This document shows positions 1 through 9,320 of a stretch of 64,000 bases of DNA, in pieces. The notes beneath the pieces were generated by a model. That model was not told where the DNA came from. It saw only the letters and a list, made by a program, of their open reading frames with translations, and did no database searches. Numbering within the stretch: the first letter of the stretch is position 1; each line of letters starts with the position of its first letter. The translations under genes were made by a program, and so were the position numbers. Source of the DNA: Mycolicibacterium iranicum (lineage in GTDB: Bacteria > Actinomycetota > Actinomycetes > Mycobacteriales > Mycobacteriaceae); assembly GCF_001650495.1 (NCBI RefSeq), contig NZ_LWCS01000032.1:186001-250000 (forward strand), read 5' to 3'.

Positions 1-705
1 GCTGCCGTTGACTACCTCTGTAAGAGTGGCGAGGCGGTTCTGGAATTGGACGATCTGGGCGTTCGAGTCGCGAAGCGCTCCGACCACCTTATCGAGATTT
101 GAGATGATGTCGACGATGTTGCCGCCACCGTCGGCGAATATCCTTGCTGCACGCGACAATTGGGCAAGTGTTGCGCGCAGCTTCTCACCGTTTCCTTCCA
201 TGGCGTTCGCCGCGCTGTCAATGAGCCTACCCATCGCGCTATCCGACAGGTTCTCCTCCGGTCCTAGATCAGTGACCAGCCGCATCAATTGTTCTTTGAC
301 CTCGTCCCACTCGACTGGGACGGCTGTCCGTTCGAGCGGAATCACTGCGCCGTCGACCATGATGGGTCCACTGTCAGCATAGGGAGGAGTGAGTTGCACA
401 TACCGTGCTGAAATCAGGTTCTGTGGCACGATGACGGCGCGGGCTTCCGCAGAGATCGGCACGCCGCGGTCAACGGTGAGAGTCATGGTGACCTGCTCTG
501 GTTGTCCCTGGATTTCCGTGATGGTGCCCACTTTGACACCTGCTACCCGCACGTCATCGCCGGGGTAGATACCGGTCGCACTCACGAAGTTCGCCCTGAT
601 TTTGGTGGGGGCGAAGAACGCGCCGCGCACTATGAGAAATCCGCCGCCGACTCCCGAGACCGTCAGGGCAACGATGGATAGGAGCACCAGGAAGCGCCGC
701 GTCAT
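1..705 (-). CDS. mceD: Mce family protein, MceD-like (3' end outside window)
   Basis: Only the N-terminal 235 residues are in the window; the frame stays open to position 1. The product starts MTRRFLVLLS with one hydrophobic N-terminal segment, followed by the MCE/MlaD beta-barrel domain (FVSATGIYPGDDVRVAGVKV, roughly residues 40-110) and the start of the long helical needle region. Mce proteins are cell-envelope subunits that form a lipid or sterol import tunnel with YrbE permeases. Its ATG overlaps the mceC stop by 4 bp (ATGA). It is the fourth mce gene after yrbEB, so MceD is assigned by position as well as by domain; mceE and mceF would be expected just off the left edge. Confidence 0.88.
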   Translation of the reverse strand, partial: MTRRFLVLLSIVALTVSGVGGGFLIVRGAFFAPTKIRANFVSATGIYPGDDVRVAGVKVGTITEIQGQPEQVTMTLTVDRGVPISAEARAVIVPQNLISARYVQLTPPYADSGPIMVDGAVIPLERTAVPVEWDEVKEQLMRLVTDLGPEENLSDSAMGRLIDSAANAMEGNGEKLRATLAQLSRAARIFADGGGNIVDIISNLDKVVGALRDSNAQIVQFQNRLATLTEVVNGS

Positions 706-1793
706 CGTGACCCACCGGGGATTCCGTTGACGGGGAAAGGGAGTTCGGCTCGTGGCCCCGCGTCGTCTGGGGGTTGACCTGCATCGACGCCGCGCCGGAA
801 TCCGAACGCGTAGTCGAGGAAAGGCTGCAGCAGTTGACCTGGTAACAGGTTGGGGATGTTGGCGGTGTAGTAGAACCCGTTCGACACCGTTTCGCCCTGC
901 GTGAGCTGAAATTTGGCGAGACCTGGGATCGCCTGGCCGATGTTGTCACGGTTCTTCTCGAGCATGGCCGCCACCGAATTGAGACGTTCCAGCGCAGGTG
1001 CGAGTTCTTGCTCGTTATCGGCTACCAATTGGGTGAGCTGTTGGGATACCGCCGACGTGCTAGCAAGCAGGGTGACGATCTGCTGTCGACGCTCGTTCAA
1101 GACCGCGAGCAGATCGTTGGCGTTGAGGATGAGCTGATTGACCTGTTGGCTGCGGTCGGCCAGAATCCCGGTGACCTTACTTGCGCCGGCAAGCAATCGA
1201 CGAAGGTTCTCATCCTGTTCGTTAAGGGATCTCGAGAGCCGCGTCAGACCCTCCATGGTTGGTCCGACCTGGGGTGCGATGTGGTCTAGCGTCGACGCGA
1301 GCGTGTCAAGAGATTGATTGACCTGTTGAGTGTCCGTACCTGCGGTGTTCGTGGTCAATTCGTCGATCGCGGCGGTCAGCGAGTAGGGCGATGACGTTCT
1401 CGACACTGGGATCTGCGCGTTCGGCGCAAGAGTTCCCGCACCATCAGATTCGAGTGTGACGACACGTTCGCCGAGGAGAGTGCCGGTGCGGATGTGGGCA
1501 GTGGTCTGCCCGCCCAATTGCACCGTCGCATCGACGGTCATCGTGACTTCGGCGGTGCCCTTGTTGAGCGTGACGCGACTGACCTTGCCGACGACGGTGC
1601 CCGACAACGTGACGTCGGCACCTTCGGTCAGTCCACCCGCCTCAACAAACATCGCCTGATATCGCACCGACGTGGCCCACGTCTCGAGACGTTCCGGATT
1701 CAGACCGACGACGATGACGAGCACGATGAGGACGACGCCTATCACCCCAGCACGCAGCAATTGTGTCCCGCGGTACTTAAGCATCGGGTTCAC
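702..1793 (-). CDS. mceC: Mce family protein, MceC-like
   Basis: The product is about 363 residues: an N-terminal membrane anchor (VIGVVLIVLVIVVGL), the MCE domain at about residues 45-125 (FVEAGGLTEGADVTLSGTVVG), then a long amphipathic helical region rich in Gln, Leu and Asn (about 150-320) and a Pro-rich tail. This is standard Mce architecture for an envelope lipid-transport subunit. The GTG start at 1793 overlaps mceB by 17 bp; an ATG at 1784 is an alternative. It is co-transcribed with mceB upstream and mceD downstream. Confidence 0.88.
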   Translation of the reverse strand: MNPMLKYRGTQLLRAGVIGVVLIVLVIVVGLNPERLETWATSVRYQAMFVEAGGLTEGADVTLSGTVVGKVSRVTLNKGTAEVTMTVDATVQLGGQTTAHIRTGTLLGERVVTLESDGAGTLAPNAQIPVSRTSSPYSLTAAIDELTTNTAGTDTQQVNQSLDTLASTLDHIAPQVGPTMEGLTRLSRSLNEQDENLRRLLAGASKVTGILADRSQQVNQLILNANDLLAVLNERRQQIVTLLASTSAVSQQLTQLVADNEQELAPALERLNSVAAMLEKNRDNIGQAIPGLAKFQLTQGETVSNGFYYTANIPNLLPGQLLQPFLDYAFGFRRGVDAGQPPDDAGPRAELPFPVNGIPGGSR

Positions 1794-2802
1794 CGCACCT
1801 TCCGCCGGGGTTGCGAATCCACGGCGCGACGACCGTCCGGCCCTGAAGGTCGCTCAGGCGGATAGTCGCCGCACAGAAGTAGTAATTAATGAAGCTGCCA
1901 TAGGCACCGATGCGCACCAGTTTTCGATAGTTGTTGGGCGCCTTCTGCAAAGCCACGTCGATCCGTTCTTTGTCCTGGTCGAGCAGCGGGGCCAGACGGG
2001 ACAGTTCGTCGACGGTGCCAGCCAGAGGTGTTCGGGTGTCGGCAAGCAAGTCGGCAATCGACGTAGTGCCTGCGCTGAGCTGCTCGATGGCCGTGCCCAG
2101 CGGCTCACGCTCTGCCGCCAGCTCGCTGACCAGTTGCTCCAGCCGGTCGACTGCCCCGGAGAACTGTTGTCCGTTGTCGGCAAGTGTCGTCGTCACGGTG
2201 TTCAGCTTCTCGATAGCGTGCGACACGACGGCATTGTTGTCGGCTATCGCGTTCGAGAACGAAGAGGTTCGGGAGAACAACGATTCGAGTGTGCCACCCT
2301 GTCCCTGCAGTATCTGCACCAGTGCCGAACTGAACGCATTGACATCGTCGGCGTTGAGGCTGCGAAGCACCGGCTTCAGACCACCGAGGAGGAGGTCGAG
2401 ATCGAGCGCCGGGTCGGTGCGGTCGATCGGGATCCGTTCGTTGGTGGACAACAGTCGGGCAGAGCCGGGGGCGTCGCGCAGTTCCAGGTATCGGTCCCCG
2501 ACCAGGTTGAGGTAACGCACCGCCACGTGGGTGCCCTCCGTGAGGACGACGCCGCGATCAACATCGAACTCCACGACGACCGAGTGATCGTGTTGCAACG
2601 CAATGTTGTTGACAGCCCCCACGACAACTCCGGCTACGCGGACACTGTCCCCCGACTTCAATCGTGAGGTATCAGAAAAGACGGCCGAATACCCGTTGGT
2701 GGGCCCACCCCGGAAGTTTCCGAAGACCATGATCAGGCAACCGGTCAACACCGCCATGATGACCCCGAATACCAGGAACTTGGTCGCTGCGCCGAACCTC
2801 AT
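1777..2802 (-). CDS. mceB: Mce family protein, MceB-like
   Basis: The product is 341 residues starting MRFGAATKFLVFG. The frame is open further upstream, but the ATG at 2802 overlaps the mceA stop (ATGA, 2799-2802) and puts the hydrophobic anchor at the N-terminus, as is usual for MceB. The MCE domain lies at about residues 35-115 (SVRVAGVVVGAVNNIALQHD), followed by a helical region ending near a Cys-containing C-terminus (YGSFINYYFC). It acts in the mycobacterial envelope as one of six Mce subunits. It overlaps mceC by 17 bp. Confidence 0.9.
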   Translation of the reverse strand: MRFGAATKFLVFGVIMAVLTGCLIMVFGNFRGGPTNGYSAVFSDTSRLKSGDSVRVAGVVVGAVNNIALQHDHSVVVEFDVDRGVVLTEGTHVAVRYLNLVGDRYLELRDAPGSARLLSTNERIPIDRTDPALDLDLLLGGLKPVLRSLNADDVNAFSSALVQILQGQGGTLESLFSRTSSFSNAIADNNAVVSHAIEKLNTVTTTLADNGQQFSGAVDRLEQLVSELAAEREPLGTAIEQLSAGTTSIADLLADTRTPLAGTVDELSRLAPLLDQDKERIDVALQKAPNNYRKLVRIGAYGSFINYYFCAATIRLSDLQGRTVVAPWIRNPGGRCGEPDA

Positions 2803-4085
2803 CCCGGCATTCCGATCTGCGCACTGTTTCGCGGCGGGCCGTCGATATCGCCGAACAGCCACCGTTTGATGCCGTCGGAATTGAGGATGATGCCCTGATT
2901 GCCGTACTCCCAGGGATTGGCGCCAACATCGGTCACGACGAACGGTGGAACCTGCTGGGGCTTCAAGTTCGGCAGACCCAGGAGCTGGCACAACTGGGGA
3001 GTGCCGGTCGCATTGACTTTCGGAAGATTCTTGGGGTAGCGGTATCGCTCGATTCCCGGCTTCAGTCCCGCGATGGTCAAGACGCCCGGTTCGGGTAGCG
3101 GCGGGTTCTTGGTCAAAGGAACCAATCCCTTTGCCGTACAAGCCAGCAACTCGTTGTTGCGGTCGAGCATGTCGGTGGTCGGCACGAGTAGATGAACTAG
3201 ATTTTTCAATGGCTCGGCGTTCGCACCGACGACATCGGTGCCGGTAACAGCCAATCCGATGGCCGCAACCAGAAACGCATCGAGATCCCTCTGCCGGCCG
3301 ACGAGCGTGCGACTGGTTGCGGTCACGTTTTGAGTTGTTCTCATCAGGTCCGGTGCCGCGTTGGCGTAGGCAGACAACACCGTTGGCAGCGTCTCGAGAT
3401 CTCGACTCAAGTTCGGCAGACTCGGCTCGAGCACTGCCAGGAATGCATCGAGATCGCTGACGGCCTGGCCCAGCTTTTCGCCGCGTCCGCTGAAGGCCCG
3501 CGACAAGGCTCCCAGGATCGCATTCACCTTCGTCGGCTCGAGCTCCTTGAGCACATGTGAGAGCTGTTGGAAAACGGTATTGGTTTCGACGGTGACCCTG
3601 TCGCCAACCAACTCCTGCCCCGGCCGAAGTGAGCGCGCGGACGGATTTGGTGGAGGCTCGAACTGAATGGATTTCGCGCCGAAGACGGTCGTCGATGCGA
3701 TGTCCACCAGGACGTTCTCCGGGATGTTGCGTAGTTCATCCGGTTGGATGTCCAGCCTCAAGGCAGCCGTACCGTCGGGCCGGTACTCGATTGACCTCAC
3801 GGTGCCGACCTGGACACCGCGCATCTTGACCTTTGCGTCGGGGTTCATGACGAGTCCAGCTCGATCGGATACCACCGTGATCGGTACGGTTCGGCTGAAG
3901 TCTCCGCGAAACAGTGCAACCGCCACCGCGATGATCGACCCGATCACGATGACCGTGGTGACACCCGCCAGCGGACGCACGTATTTCGAGGCGCCGAAGC
4001 GACGGCCCGACGAAGACCCCGCCGGCGCTGCGCCGCTGGTGGTCTTGGACCGGTGCCTCGGTCCTGGTCCAAGGTTTCTGTTCAA
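2799..4085 (-). CDS. mceA: Mce family protein, MceA-like
   Basis: The product is 428 residues and uses a TTG start at 4085, preceded by GGGAGA four bases upstream. A polar, basic leader of about 35 residues precedes one membrane segment (VTTVIVIGSIIAVAVALF). The MCE domain follows at about residues 70-150 (VKMRGVQVGTVRSIEYRPDG), then a long helical region and a C-terminal segment with Cys and Pro (LLGLPNLKPQQVPPF). First Mce gene after yrbEB, with a gap of only 9 bp, so it is assigned as mceA. Confidence 0.9.
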   Translation of the reverse strand: MNRNLGPGPRHRSKTTSGAAPAGSSSGRRFGASKYVRPLAGVTTVIVIGSIIAVAVALFRGDFSRTVPITVVSDRAGLVMNPDAKVKMRGVQVGTVRSIEYRPDGTAALRLDIQPDELRNIPENVLVDIASTTVFGAKSIQFEPPPNPSARSLRPGQELVGDRVTVETNTVFQQLSHVLKELEPTKVNAILGALSRAFSGRGEKLGQAVSDLDAFLAVLEPSLPNLSRDLETLPTVLSAYANAAPDLMRTTQNVTATSRTLVGRQRDLDAFLVAAIGLAVTGTDVVGANAEPLKNLVHLLVPTTDMLDRNNELLACTAKGLVPLTKNPPLPEPGVLTIAGLKPGIERYRYPKNLPKVNATGTPQLCQLLGLPNLKPQQVPPFVVTDVGANPWEYGNQGIILNSDGIKRWLFGDIDGPPRNSAQIGMPG

Positions 4086-4094
4086 CGCGTCTCC

Positions 4095-4952
4095 CTAGCC
4101 TGAGAGGTTGAAGTTGCCGTTGGAGCCATAGATCGACAGTGAGACAAGCAGTGTCACCGAGACCACGACGACCAGTGAGGTGCGTACTGCGTTGCCCACC
4201 GCTGCCCCCACGCCCGAGGGTCCGCCGGAGGCGAAGTAGCCGAAGTAGGTGTGAACCAGCAGGATCGCGATGGCCATCAGCACGGCCTGCAGGAATGACC
4301 ACAGCAGGTCGATCGGGTTGAGGAAGGTGTCGAAGTAGTGGTCGTAAAGTCCGCCGGATTGGCCGAACAACACCACCGTGGTGAATTGGGACGCCAGAAA
4401 CGACAGGATCACCGCGATCGAGTACAGCGGTGTGATCGCGACCATGCCGGCCACGATGCGCGTGGAGACCAGATACTCGACCGGCCGGATGCCCATCGAC
4501 TCCAGCGCGTCGATCTCCTCGTTGATCCGCATCGCACCCAACTGTGCGGTCACACCGGCCCCGAACGTGGCGGCCAGCCCGATGCCGGCCACCACCGGCG
4601 CGGCGATGCGCACGTTGATGAACGCAGCCAAAAACCCGGTCAACGCCTCGATTCCGATGTTGCCCAGTGAGCTGTAGCCCTGAATCGCCAGCGTGCCGCC
4701 GGCGGCCAGCGTCAAGAACCCGACGATCACCACGGTGCCGCCGATCATCGCCAACGTGCCCGCACCCATGGAGATCTCGGCGATCAACCGGATGATCTCC
4801 TTACGGAAATGCACCGCCGCATGCGGAACCCCACCGAGTGCGCGGCCGTAGAACAACACGTGATCACCCACGCGGCCCAACGCCGACACCGGACGGCCCG
4901 CATAGTCGACCAGCCGCGGAAACCGCGACCTGATCACCGCAGAAGTACCCAT
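4095..4952 (-). CDS. yrbEB: YrbEB-type (MlaE family) Mce permease
   Basis: The product is 285 residues with about five to six membrane segments and the MlaE permease signature (GATVTAQLGAMRINEEIDAL-like region, here FGAGVTAQLGAMRINEEIDA, about residues 128-150). The N-terminus (RFPRLVDYAGRPVSALGRVG) and the C-terminus ending YGSNGNFNLSG match the YrbEB rather than the YrbEA type. It is the inner-membrane permease that works with the Mce tunnel and an MceG-type ATPase. Oddity: the normal partner yrbEA is absent; the next gene upstream in the same direction is a CoA transferase ending at 5129. Confidence 0.9.
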   Translation of the reverse strand: MGTSAVIRSRFPRLVDYAGRPVSALGRVGDHVLFYGRALGGVPHAAVHFRKEIIRLIAEISMGAGTLAMIGGTVVIVGFLTLAAGGTLAIQGYSSLGNIGIEALTGFLAAFINVRIAAPVVAGIGLAATFGAGVTAQLGAMRINEEIDALESMGIRPVEYLVSTRIVAGMVAITPLYSIAVILSFLASQFTTVVLFGQSGGLYDHYFDTFLNPIDLLWSFLQAVLMAIAILLVHTYFGYFASGGPSGVGAAVGNAVRTSLVVVVSVTLLVSLSIYGSNGNFNLSG

Positions 4953-5024
4953 ACCCCCGCTATCCCGTCGCCGCCCGGATACCGATAGCTACCGGCACAT
5001 CCCAATGAGTAGTGCAAAGGTCAT

Positions 5025-5074
5025 CTCTCAAAAGCGAGATTTTCCCTATCTGCTGTATGAGAATCATAGTTTTC
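5025..5074 (-). promoter_or_regulatory. Two GAGAA/TTCTC-type operators before the mce operon
   Basis: The 176-bp gap between yrbEB and the CoA transferase holds two inverted repeats: CTCTC-N6-GAGAT at 5025-5040 and GAGAA-N6-TTTTC at 5059-5074. Both share the 6-bp spacer and half-site sequence with the sites listed at 16117, 19612, 24568, 26970, 29729 and 33128. The position fits a transcription-factor site controlling an mce promoter separate from the CoA-transferase operon. Confidence 0.55.
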
Positions 5075-5128
5075 ACAATGCTAAGCAGATCGTATAGCAC
5101 CGACATGGTCACCAGAAAGCAAACGTGC

Positions 5129-7627
5129 TCAGGAGTTCAACAAACTTTCGCCGATGACCTTCTGATCCCGCAGCGCGGCGATATGCGCCTCCGACAGGCC
5201 GACGGCCGCCAGCACCTCACTGTTGTGCTGACCGAGGGTTGGCGCCACTGAGCGATGATGTCGATCGGGCCCGGGAGCGATACGAAATGGCCAACCCGGA
5301 AAACGATGCCGGCCCGTGATCGGATGCTCTAGTTCTTCATAGAAGCCGCGCGCATCAAGCTGCTCCACGTCGTACATCCGATCTGCGCTGAGCAACCGCT
5401 CGGCCGGCACGCCCCGGCAACCGAGTTCTTCTGCGATATCCGCGGGTGTGCGCGTTCGAGTCCACGCCGTAAGCACGTCATCGAAAGCGTCATGGTTGTC
5501 CAACCGAGCTTGTGAGGTCGCGAAACGCGCATCGGCACGCAGATCCTGCTCGCCGAGCACCTCGGCCACTGCCACCCAATCGGAATCGTCGCGAACCGAG
5601 ATCGCCACCCACTCATCATCGACGGCGGTCTGGTAAACACCTTGCGCGTAGGTGCGATGGCGGTTGCCCTCCCGGGATCGCACTCGGCCCGTCAACGAAT
5701 ATTCGATCACCGGCTCAGCTGTGACCGCAGCTCCCACTTCGATCTGGGCCACCTCAATCAGCTGACCCTCCCCCGTTCGGGCGCGGTGTTCGAGTGCGGC
5801 GAGAAGTGCGACGGTGGCGTGCACCCCGGCGATGGGGTCGGCCGGACCTTGCAGATTGCACGGCGGCCCATCCGCATAGCCGGTCGCCGACGACATGCCA
5901 GAGAGTTGCTCGATGTTCAGCGCCCATCCGACATAGTCACGCCACGGGCCTTCCAGACCGAAGCCGGGCATCCGGACCATGATTACATCAGGGTTCACCT
6001 TCGCCAGGGAGTCGTAGTCCAGACCGAACTGCTCGACCACGCGGGGCGAAAAGTTCTCCACCACGACGTCGGCTTCCGACGCCATTTTCAGCGCAAGCTC
6101 GCGACCGGTTTCTGAGGACAGATCGAGTGTGATGTCCCGCTTGTTGAGATTTGTTCCCTGCCAGAGCGGTCCGCGCTCGTACCAATCATCGCCATCGCGC
6201 AGCAGAGAGCCCGAGTAGCGGTGCCCGTCAGGCCGTTGAATGGATTCCACCTTGACAACGTCGGCCCCGAGAGCGCCGAGGTAGCACGTGAGGTAGGCCC
6301 CGGCCCAGAACGTGCTCAAGTCGAACACCTTCAAACCGGCAAAGGGCAGGGTCACCTCAGCAGGAGGCGACGCCGAAAATGAATCGGAGCGGCGCTGTTC
6401 GGATCCTGGCGCCTCGTTCGGCCCGTGTGCGTCTGACGCGAGGCGGGGTGCGGGCCGCGGCGGCAATGCCGGCGTCTTCGACAACCTGAAGGGCGCACCC
6501 GGCCGCAGAAATCCGGCCTCCGAAGCCTCGTGCGGGGCTTCGATGAAGAATCCGCGCTCCGCGTACTGCGGGCAAGCCAGGATGGATTCTCCGTCCGTCA
6601 CCGGCGCCGCCGGTATGCGCAGTGCTTGACTCAAATCGACAAGGTCTGCGACCGTCATCGATTCGAGCCACGGCCGCGCCTTTTCGAAGAACTCCTCGCG
6701 CTCCGGGCCGCCGATCATGATGGAAATCTGGTGCTCACCAAACTCGGGCAGCCCCATCATCGCGCACACATCGAGCCAATGCTGACCCGTCAAGCAGTTG
6801 ATGCCTATCCATCCGTCGGCCGCCCTCACGATGCCCAACATCGGTGCGCCCTTGGCATTGCCGGGCAGCCCCATCTTGATGAGGCGTTCGGCGAGCAACA
6901 TCGGGTACGGCAGCGTCGACAGCAGCGCCTCGAAGACCGAGAGATCCACCTCTACAGGACGATCCAATCCCGCGGCTGCAATCCGCAGCGCGGTCAGCGC
7001 GCCCATCGCCGCGTAGGAGCCTGCAATGTACTCGGGAATCCGGGCACCCGCCTGAACAGGCGTTCTACCAGACTCGCGTTCATTGACCCATCCCGCAGCG
7101 GCCTGCAACGTCAGCGGGGTGGTCTGGCGGTCCCGGAGAGGACCCAGCTGGCCGAAGCTGGAGATCCGCACCACCGCCAGGCGCGGATTGAGCCTCGCCA
7201 AGCTGTCCGGATCAAGCCCCAGATTCCACCGCCCCTCGTGCTCGGGCCCAAGGTTCTCGACCAGCAGATCCGCCTCGGCCACGAGGTCATGGAACGCCGC
7301 CCCATCTGACGTCGACCCGAAATCGATTGGGAAGCCCCGCTTGCCGGCATTGAGATACTCGAAGAGAGCGCTGTGGTCGACCCCGCCGCCGAGCTTTGGC
7401 CCCCACTCGCGCAGCGGGTCAGCCGCCGTGGTCGGCTCGACCTTGTAGACCTCGGCACCAAGGTCTACCAACAGTTTCGTGCAGTAGGGAGCCGATATTT
7501 CACTGCCGACTTCAACGACGCGCAACCCAGCCAGCGGGCCGCGCTGCGCAGCTCCGCTCTGTGCCTGTTGGTTCGCTCCGCAAGCTCCGCTCTGTGCCTG
7601 TTGGTTCGCTCCGCAAGCTCCGCTCAC
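5129..7627 (-). CDS. Double-domain family III CoA transferase (CaiB/BaiF type)
   Basis: The product is 832 residues made of two consecutive CaiB/BaiF domains: about residues 30-400 (GLRVVEVGSEISAPYCTKLL ... VYKVEP) and about 425-830 (FAGLKVFDLSTFWAGAYLTC ... VVKVES). Such enzymes move CoA between carboxylic acids, here probably activating a substrate for degradation. The GTG start overlaps the aldehyde dehydrogenase stop (GTGA, 7624-7627), so the pair is translationally coupled. The first 26 residues are an 11-residue repeat (SGACGANQQAQ) not typical of the family; the real domain starts near GLRVVEVG, so a later start is possible. Confidence 0.88.
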   Translation of the reverse strand: MSGACGANQQAQSGACGANQQAQSGAAQRGPLAGLRVVEVGSEISAPYCTKLLVDLGAEVYKVEPTTAADPLREWGPKLGGGVDHSALFEYLNAGKRGFPIDFGSTSDGAAFHDLVAEADLLVENLGPEHEGRWNLGLDPDSLARLNPRLAVVRISSFGQLGPLRDRQTTPLTLQAAAGWVNERESGRTPVQAGARIPEYIAGSYAAMGALTALRIAAAGLDRPVEVDLSVFEALLSTLPYPMLLAERLIKMGLPGNAKGAPMLGIVRAADGWIGINCLTGQHWLDVCAMMGLPEFGEHQISIMIGGPEREEFFEKARPWLESMTVADLVDLSQALRIPAAPVTDGESILACPQYAERGFFIEAPHEASEAGFLRPGAPFRLSKTPALPPRPAPRLASDAHGPNEAPGSEQRRSDSFSASPPAEVTLPFAGLKVFDLSTFWAGAYLTCYLGALGADVVKVESIQRPDGHRYSGSLLRDGDDWYERGPLWQGTNLNKRDITLDLSSETGRELALKMASEADVVVENFSPRVVEQFGLDYDSLAKVNPDVIMVRMPGFGLEGPWRDYVGWALNIEQLSGMSSATGYADGPPCNLQGPADPIAGVHATVALLAALEHRARTGEGQLIEVAQIEVGAAVTAEPVIEYSLTGRVRSREGNRHRTYAQGVYQTAVDDEWVAISVRDDSDWVAVAEVLGEQDLRADARFATSQARLDNHDAFDDVLTAWTRTRTPADIAEELGCRGVPAERLLSADRMYDVEQLDARGFYEELEHPITGRHRFPGWPFRIAPGPDRHHRSVAPTLGQHNSEVLAAVGLSEAHIAALRDQKVIGESLLNS
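7550..7625. repeat. 33-bp direct tandem repeat, 2.3 copies, at the 5' end of the CoA transferase gene
   Basis: Two identical 33-bp units lie at 7550-7582 and 7583-7615, with a 10-bp partial third copy at 7616-7625. The unit length is a multiple of three, so reading frame is kept, encoding the repeated peptide SGACGANQQAQ. It touches the GTGA junction with the aldehyde dehydrogenase gene. Confidence 0.9.
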
Positions 7628-9084
7628 GCCGGCACTCCGATCGCCTTCGGCTCCATATAGGCCCGCAACCCCATCACTCCGCCCTCGCGCCCGATGCCGC
7701 TCTGTTTGAAACCGCCAAAGGGGGCGTCACCGGGAATCGTTCCGTTGATGGAGACCTGCCCGGTCCGAATCTTGCGGGCAAGGGCCAGCGCACGATCGAC
7801 ATCGCTCCCCCAGACCGCCCCACCCAACCCGTACTGCGAATTGTTCGCTATCGCAACCGCTTCGCCGTCATCGCGATAGCGCAGCACAGTCAGCACCGGG
7901 CCGAATACCTCCTCCTGGGCGATGTATGAATCGGCGGTAGCACCGGTGATAATGGTCGGCTCGAAGTAGAAGCCCTTGTCCAAACGTTTGGGCCGGGCGC
8001 CGCCGGTCACCACGGTGGCGCCATCACGTTCCGCCTGTGCGACGAACTCCTCGACCCGGTCCAGGTGCTCACGGCTGATCAAGGGGCCCATCGTCACGTC
8101 GGGGTCGCTGGGATCGCCGGTGACGGTCCTGCTGGCAGCGTCCACCAGCCCTCCGACGATCTCGTCGTGGAGTGCGTCCGGGACCAGCAGACGGCTGTTG
8201 AGAATGCAGGCCTGCCCAGCATGTAACGTGCACCCCTCGAACAGCAAACGTTGCAGCAGTTCGTCATCGACGTCGGCGTCCTCGACAACGATGGACGCTG
8301 ACTTTCCCCCGCACTCCAGCAGAATTCGCTTCATGGTCTGAGCGGCCCCCGCCATCACACTGCGGCCTACAGCGGAGCTACCTGTGAAGCTCACGAGATC
8401 CACCCGCGGGTCGACCGTCAGGACTCGACTCGCCTCGACGCTGGTGGGGGTGACCACATTGACCACACCGGCAGGAATGTCGGTCTCTTCGTCGATGATC
8501 CGTGCGAGCGCCAACCCCGCAAGGGGAGTCAGAGGAGACGGCTTGAGCACCACCGTGTTTCCCGCAGCCAGCGCCGCCCCCACCTTCATCGCATTCAGGG
8601 TGTGAGGAAAGTTCCATGGGGTCAGGATGCTGACCACGCCCAACGGCTCATAGCGAAGCAGTGTGGTTCCGGCGGCACCCCACGCATTCATCGGAGCCTC
8701 AGCCGGTTCCATGGCAAGTTCTGCGGCGTGGCCGACCATGAAGGCCGGACCTTCGACATGGATGATGCGCTCGTTTGCCGAACAGCCCCATTCGGCTTGT
8801 GCCAGTGAATTGATCTCGTCGGCGCGGGCCAACATGGCGTCGCTGAGCTGCTGAATACAGCGGGAGCGTTCTGCCGGGTCCAGCGCACTCCAGCGACCAG
8901 AATCGAACGCCGATCGAGCCGCGGCGATCGCGTCATCAATTTGGCCGGTGCTGGCGTCGGGTGCGGTGGCTATCGACTCCTCGGTGGCGGGGTTGAGGAC
9001 GTCATAGCGGCCGGCATCGGGGTCGACCCATCGGCCGTCGATGAAGAGTCCATACGTGTCGACGAGGGGACGTGAGTCTGCCAT
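7624..9084 (-). CDS. Aldehyde dehydrogenase (NAD(P)-dependent, ALDH superfamily)
   Basis: The product is 486 residues from the ATG at 9084, which has GGGAAGG about 10 bases upstream; the open frame continues upstream but without family-like sequence. The catalytic Glu is at about 257 (LLECGGKS) and the nucleophile Cys at about 293 (HAGQACILNSR); the cofactor region is TPWNFPHTLN and FTGSSAVGRSV. It oxidises an aldehyde to the acid, which the downstream CoA transferase could then convert to a thioester. The two genes are coupled by a GTGA overlap and lie divergent from the P450-led operon. Confidence 0.93.
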   Translation of the reverse strand: MADSRPLVDTYGLFIDGRWVDPDAGRYDVLNPATEESIATAPDASTGQIDDAIAAARSAFDSGRWSALDPAERSRCIQQLSDAMLARADEINSLAQAEWGCSANERIIHVEGPAFMVGHAAELAMEPAEAPMNAWGAAGTTLLRYEPLGVVSILTPWNFPHTLNAMKVGAALAAGNTVVLKPSPLTPLAGLALARIIDEETDIPAGVVNVVTPTSVEASRVLTVDPRVDLVSFTGSSAVGRSVMAGAAQTMKRILLECGGKSASIVVEDADVDDELLQRLLFEGCTLHAGQACILNSRLLVPDALHDEIVGGLVDAASRTVTGDPSDPDVTMGPLISREHLDRVEEFVAQAERDGATVVTGGARPKRLDKGFYFEPTIITGATADSYIAQEEVFGPVLTVLRYRDDGEAVAIANNSQYGLGGAVWGSDVDRALALARKIRTGQVSINGTIPGDAPFGGFKQSGIGREGGVMGLRAYMEPKAIGVPA

Positions 9085-9320
9085 CAGCGGTGTCGTGCCT
9101 TCCCGGCCTGCGAATGCGATCCACCGAATACGCCGGCGACCACATTGCCCTACATATCGACTCCGTGTGTACACCGCGCACTGGTGACGAGTCAATGAAC
9201 TGCTAGTTGAACTGTGCAGATGCCGATTGACATGCCGCTGCGGATTCAGGTAGACACAGTAGCCGTCGGACAGATTAATCTTCGATGTACGACTATTCTA
9301 GGCCGATCGAAAGGCGCACC
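9085..9320. promoter_or_regulatory. Divergent promoter region between ALDH and P450 operons
   Basis: This 236-bp non-coding region separates two divergent operons and must hold both promoters. A small palindrome AACT-N3-AGTT lies at 9198-9208. There is no convincing GAGAA/TTCTC site; TTCTA-N6-TCGAA near 9296-9311 is too degenerate to call. Confidence 0.4.

Noticed and set aside
9296..9311. Possible member of the GAGAA/TTCTC motif before the P450 gene
   Set aside because: TTCTA-N6-TCGAA matches too few positions; I found no convincing site in this promoter.
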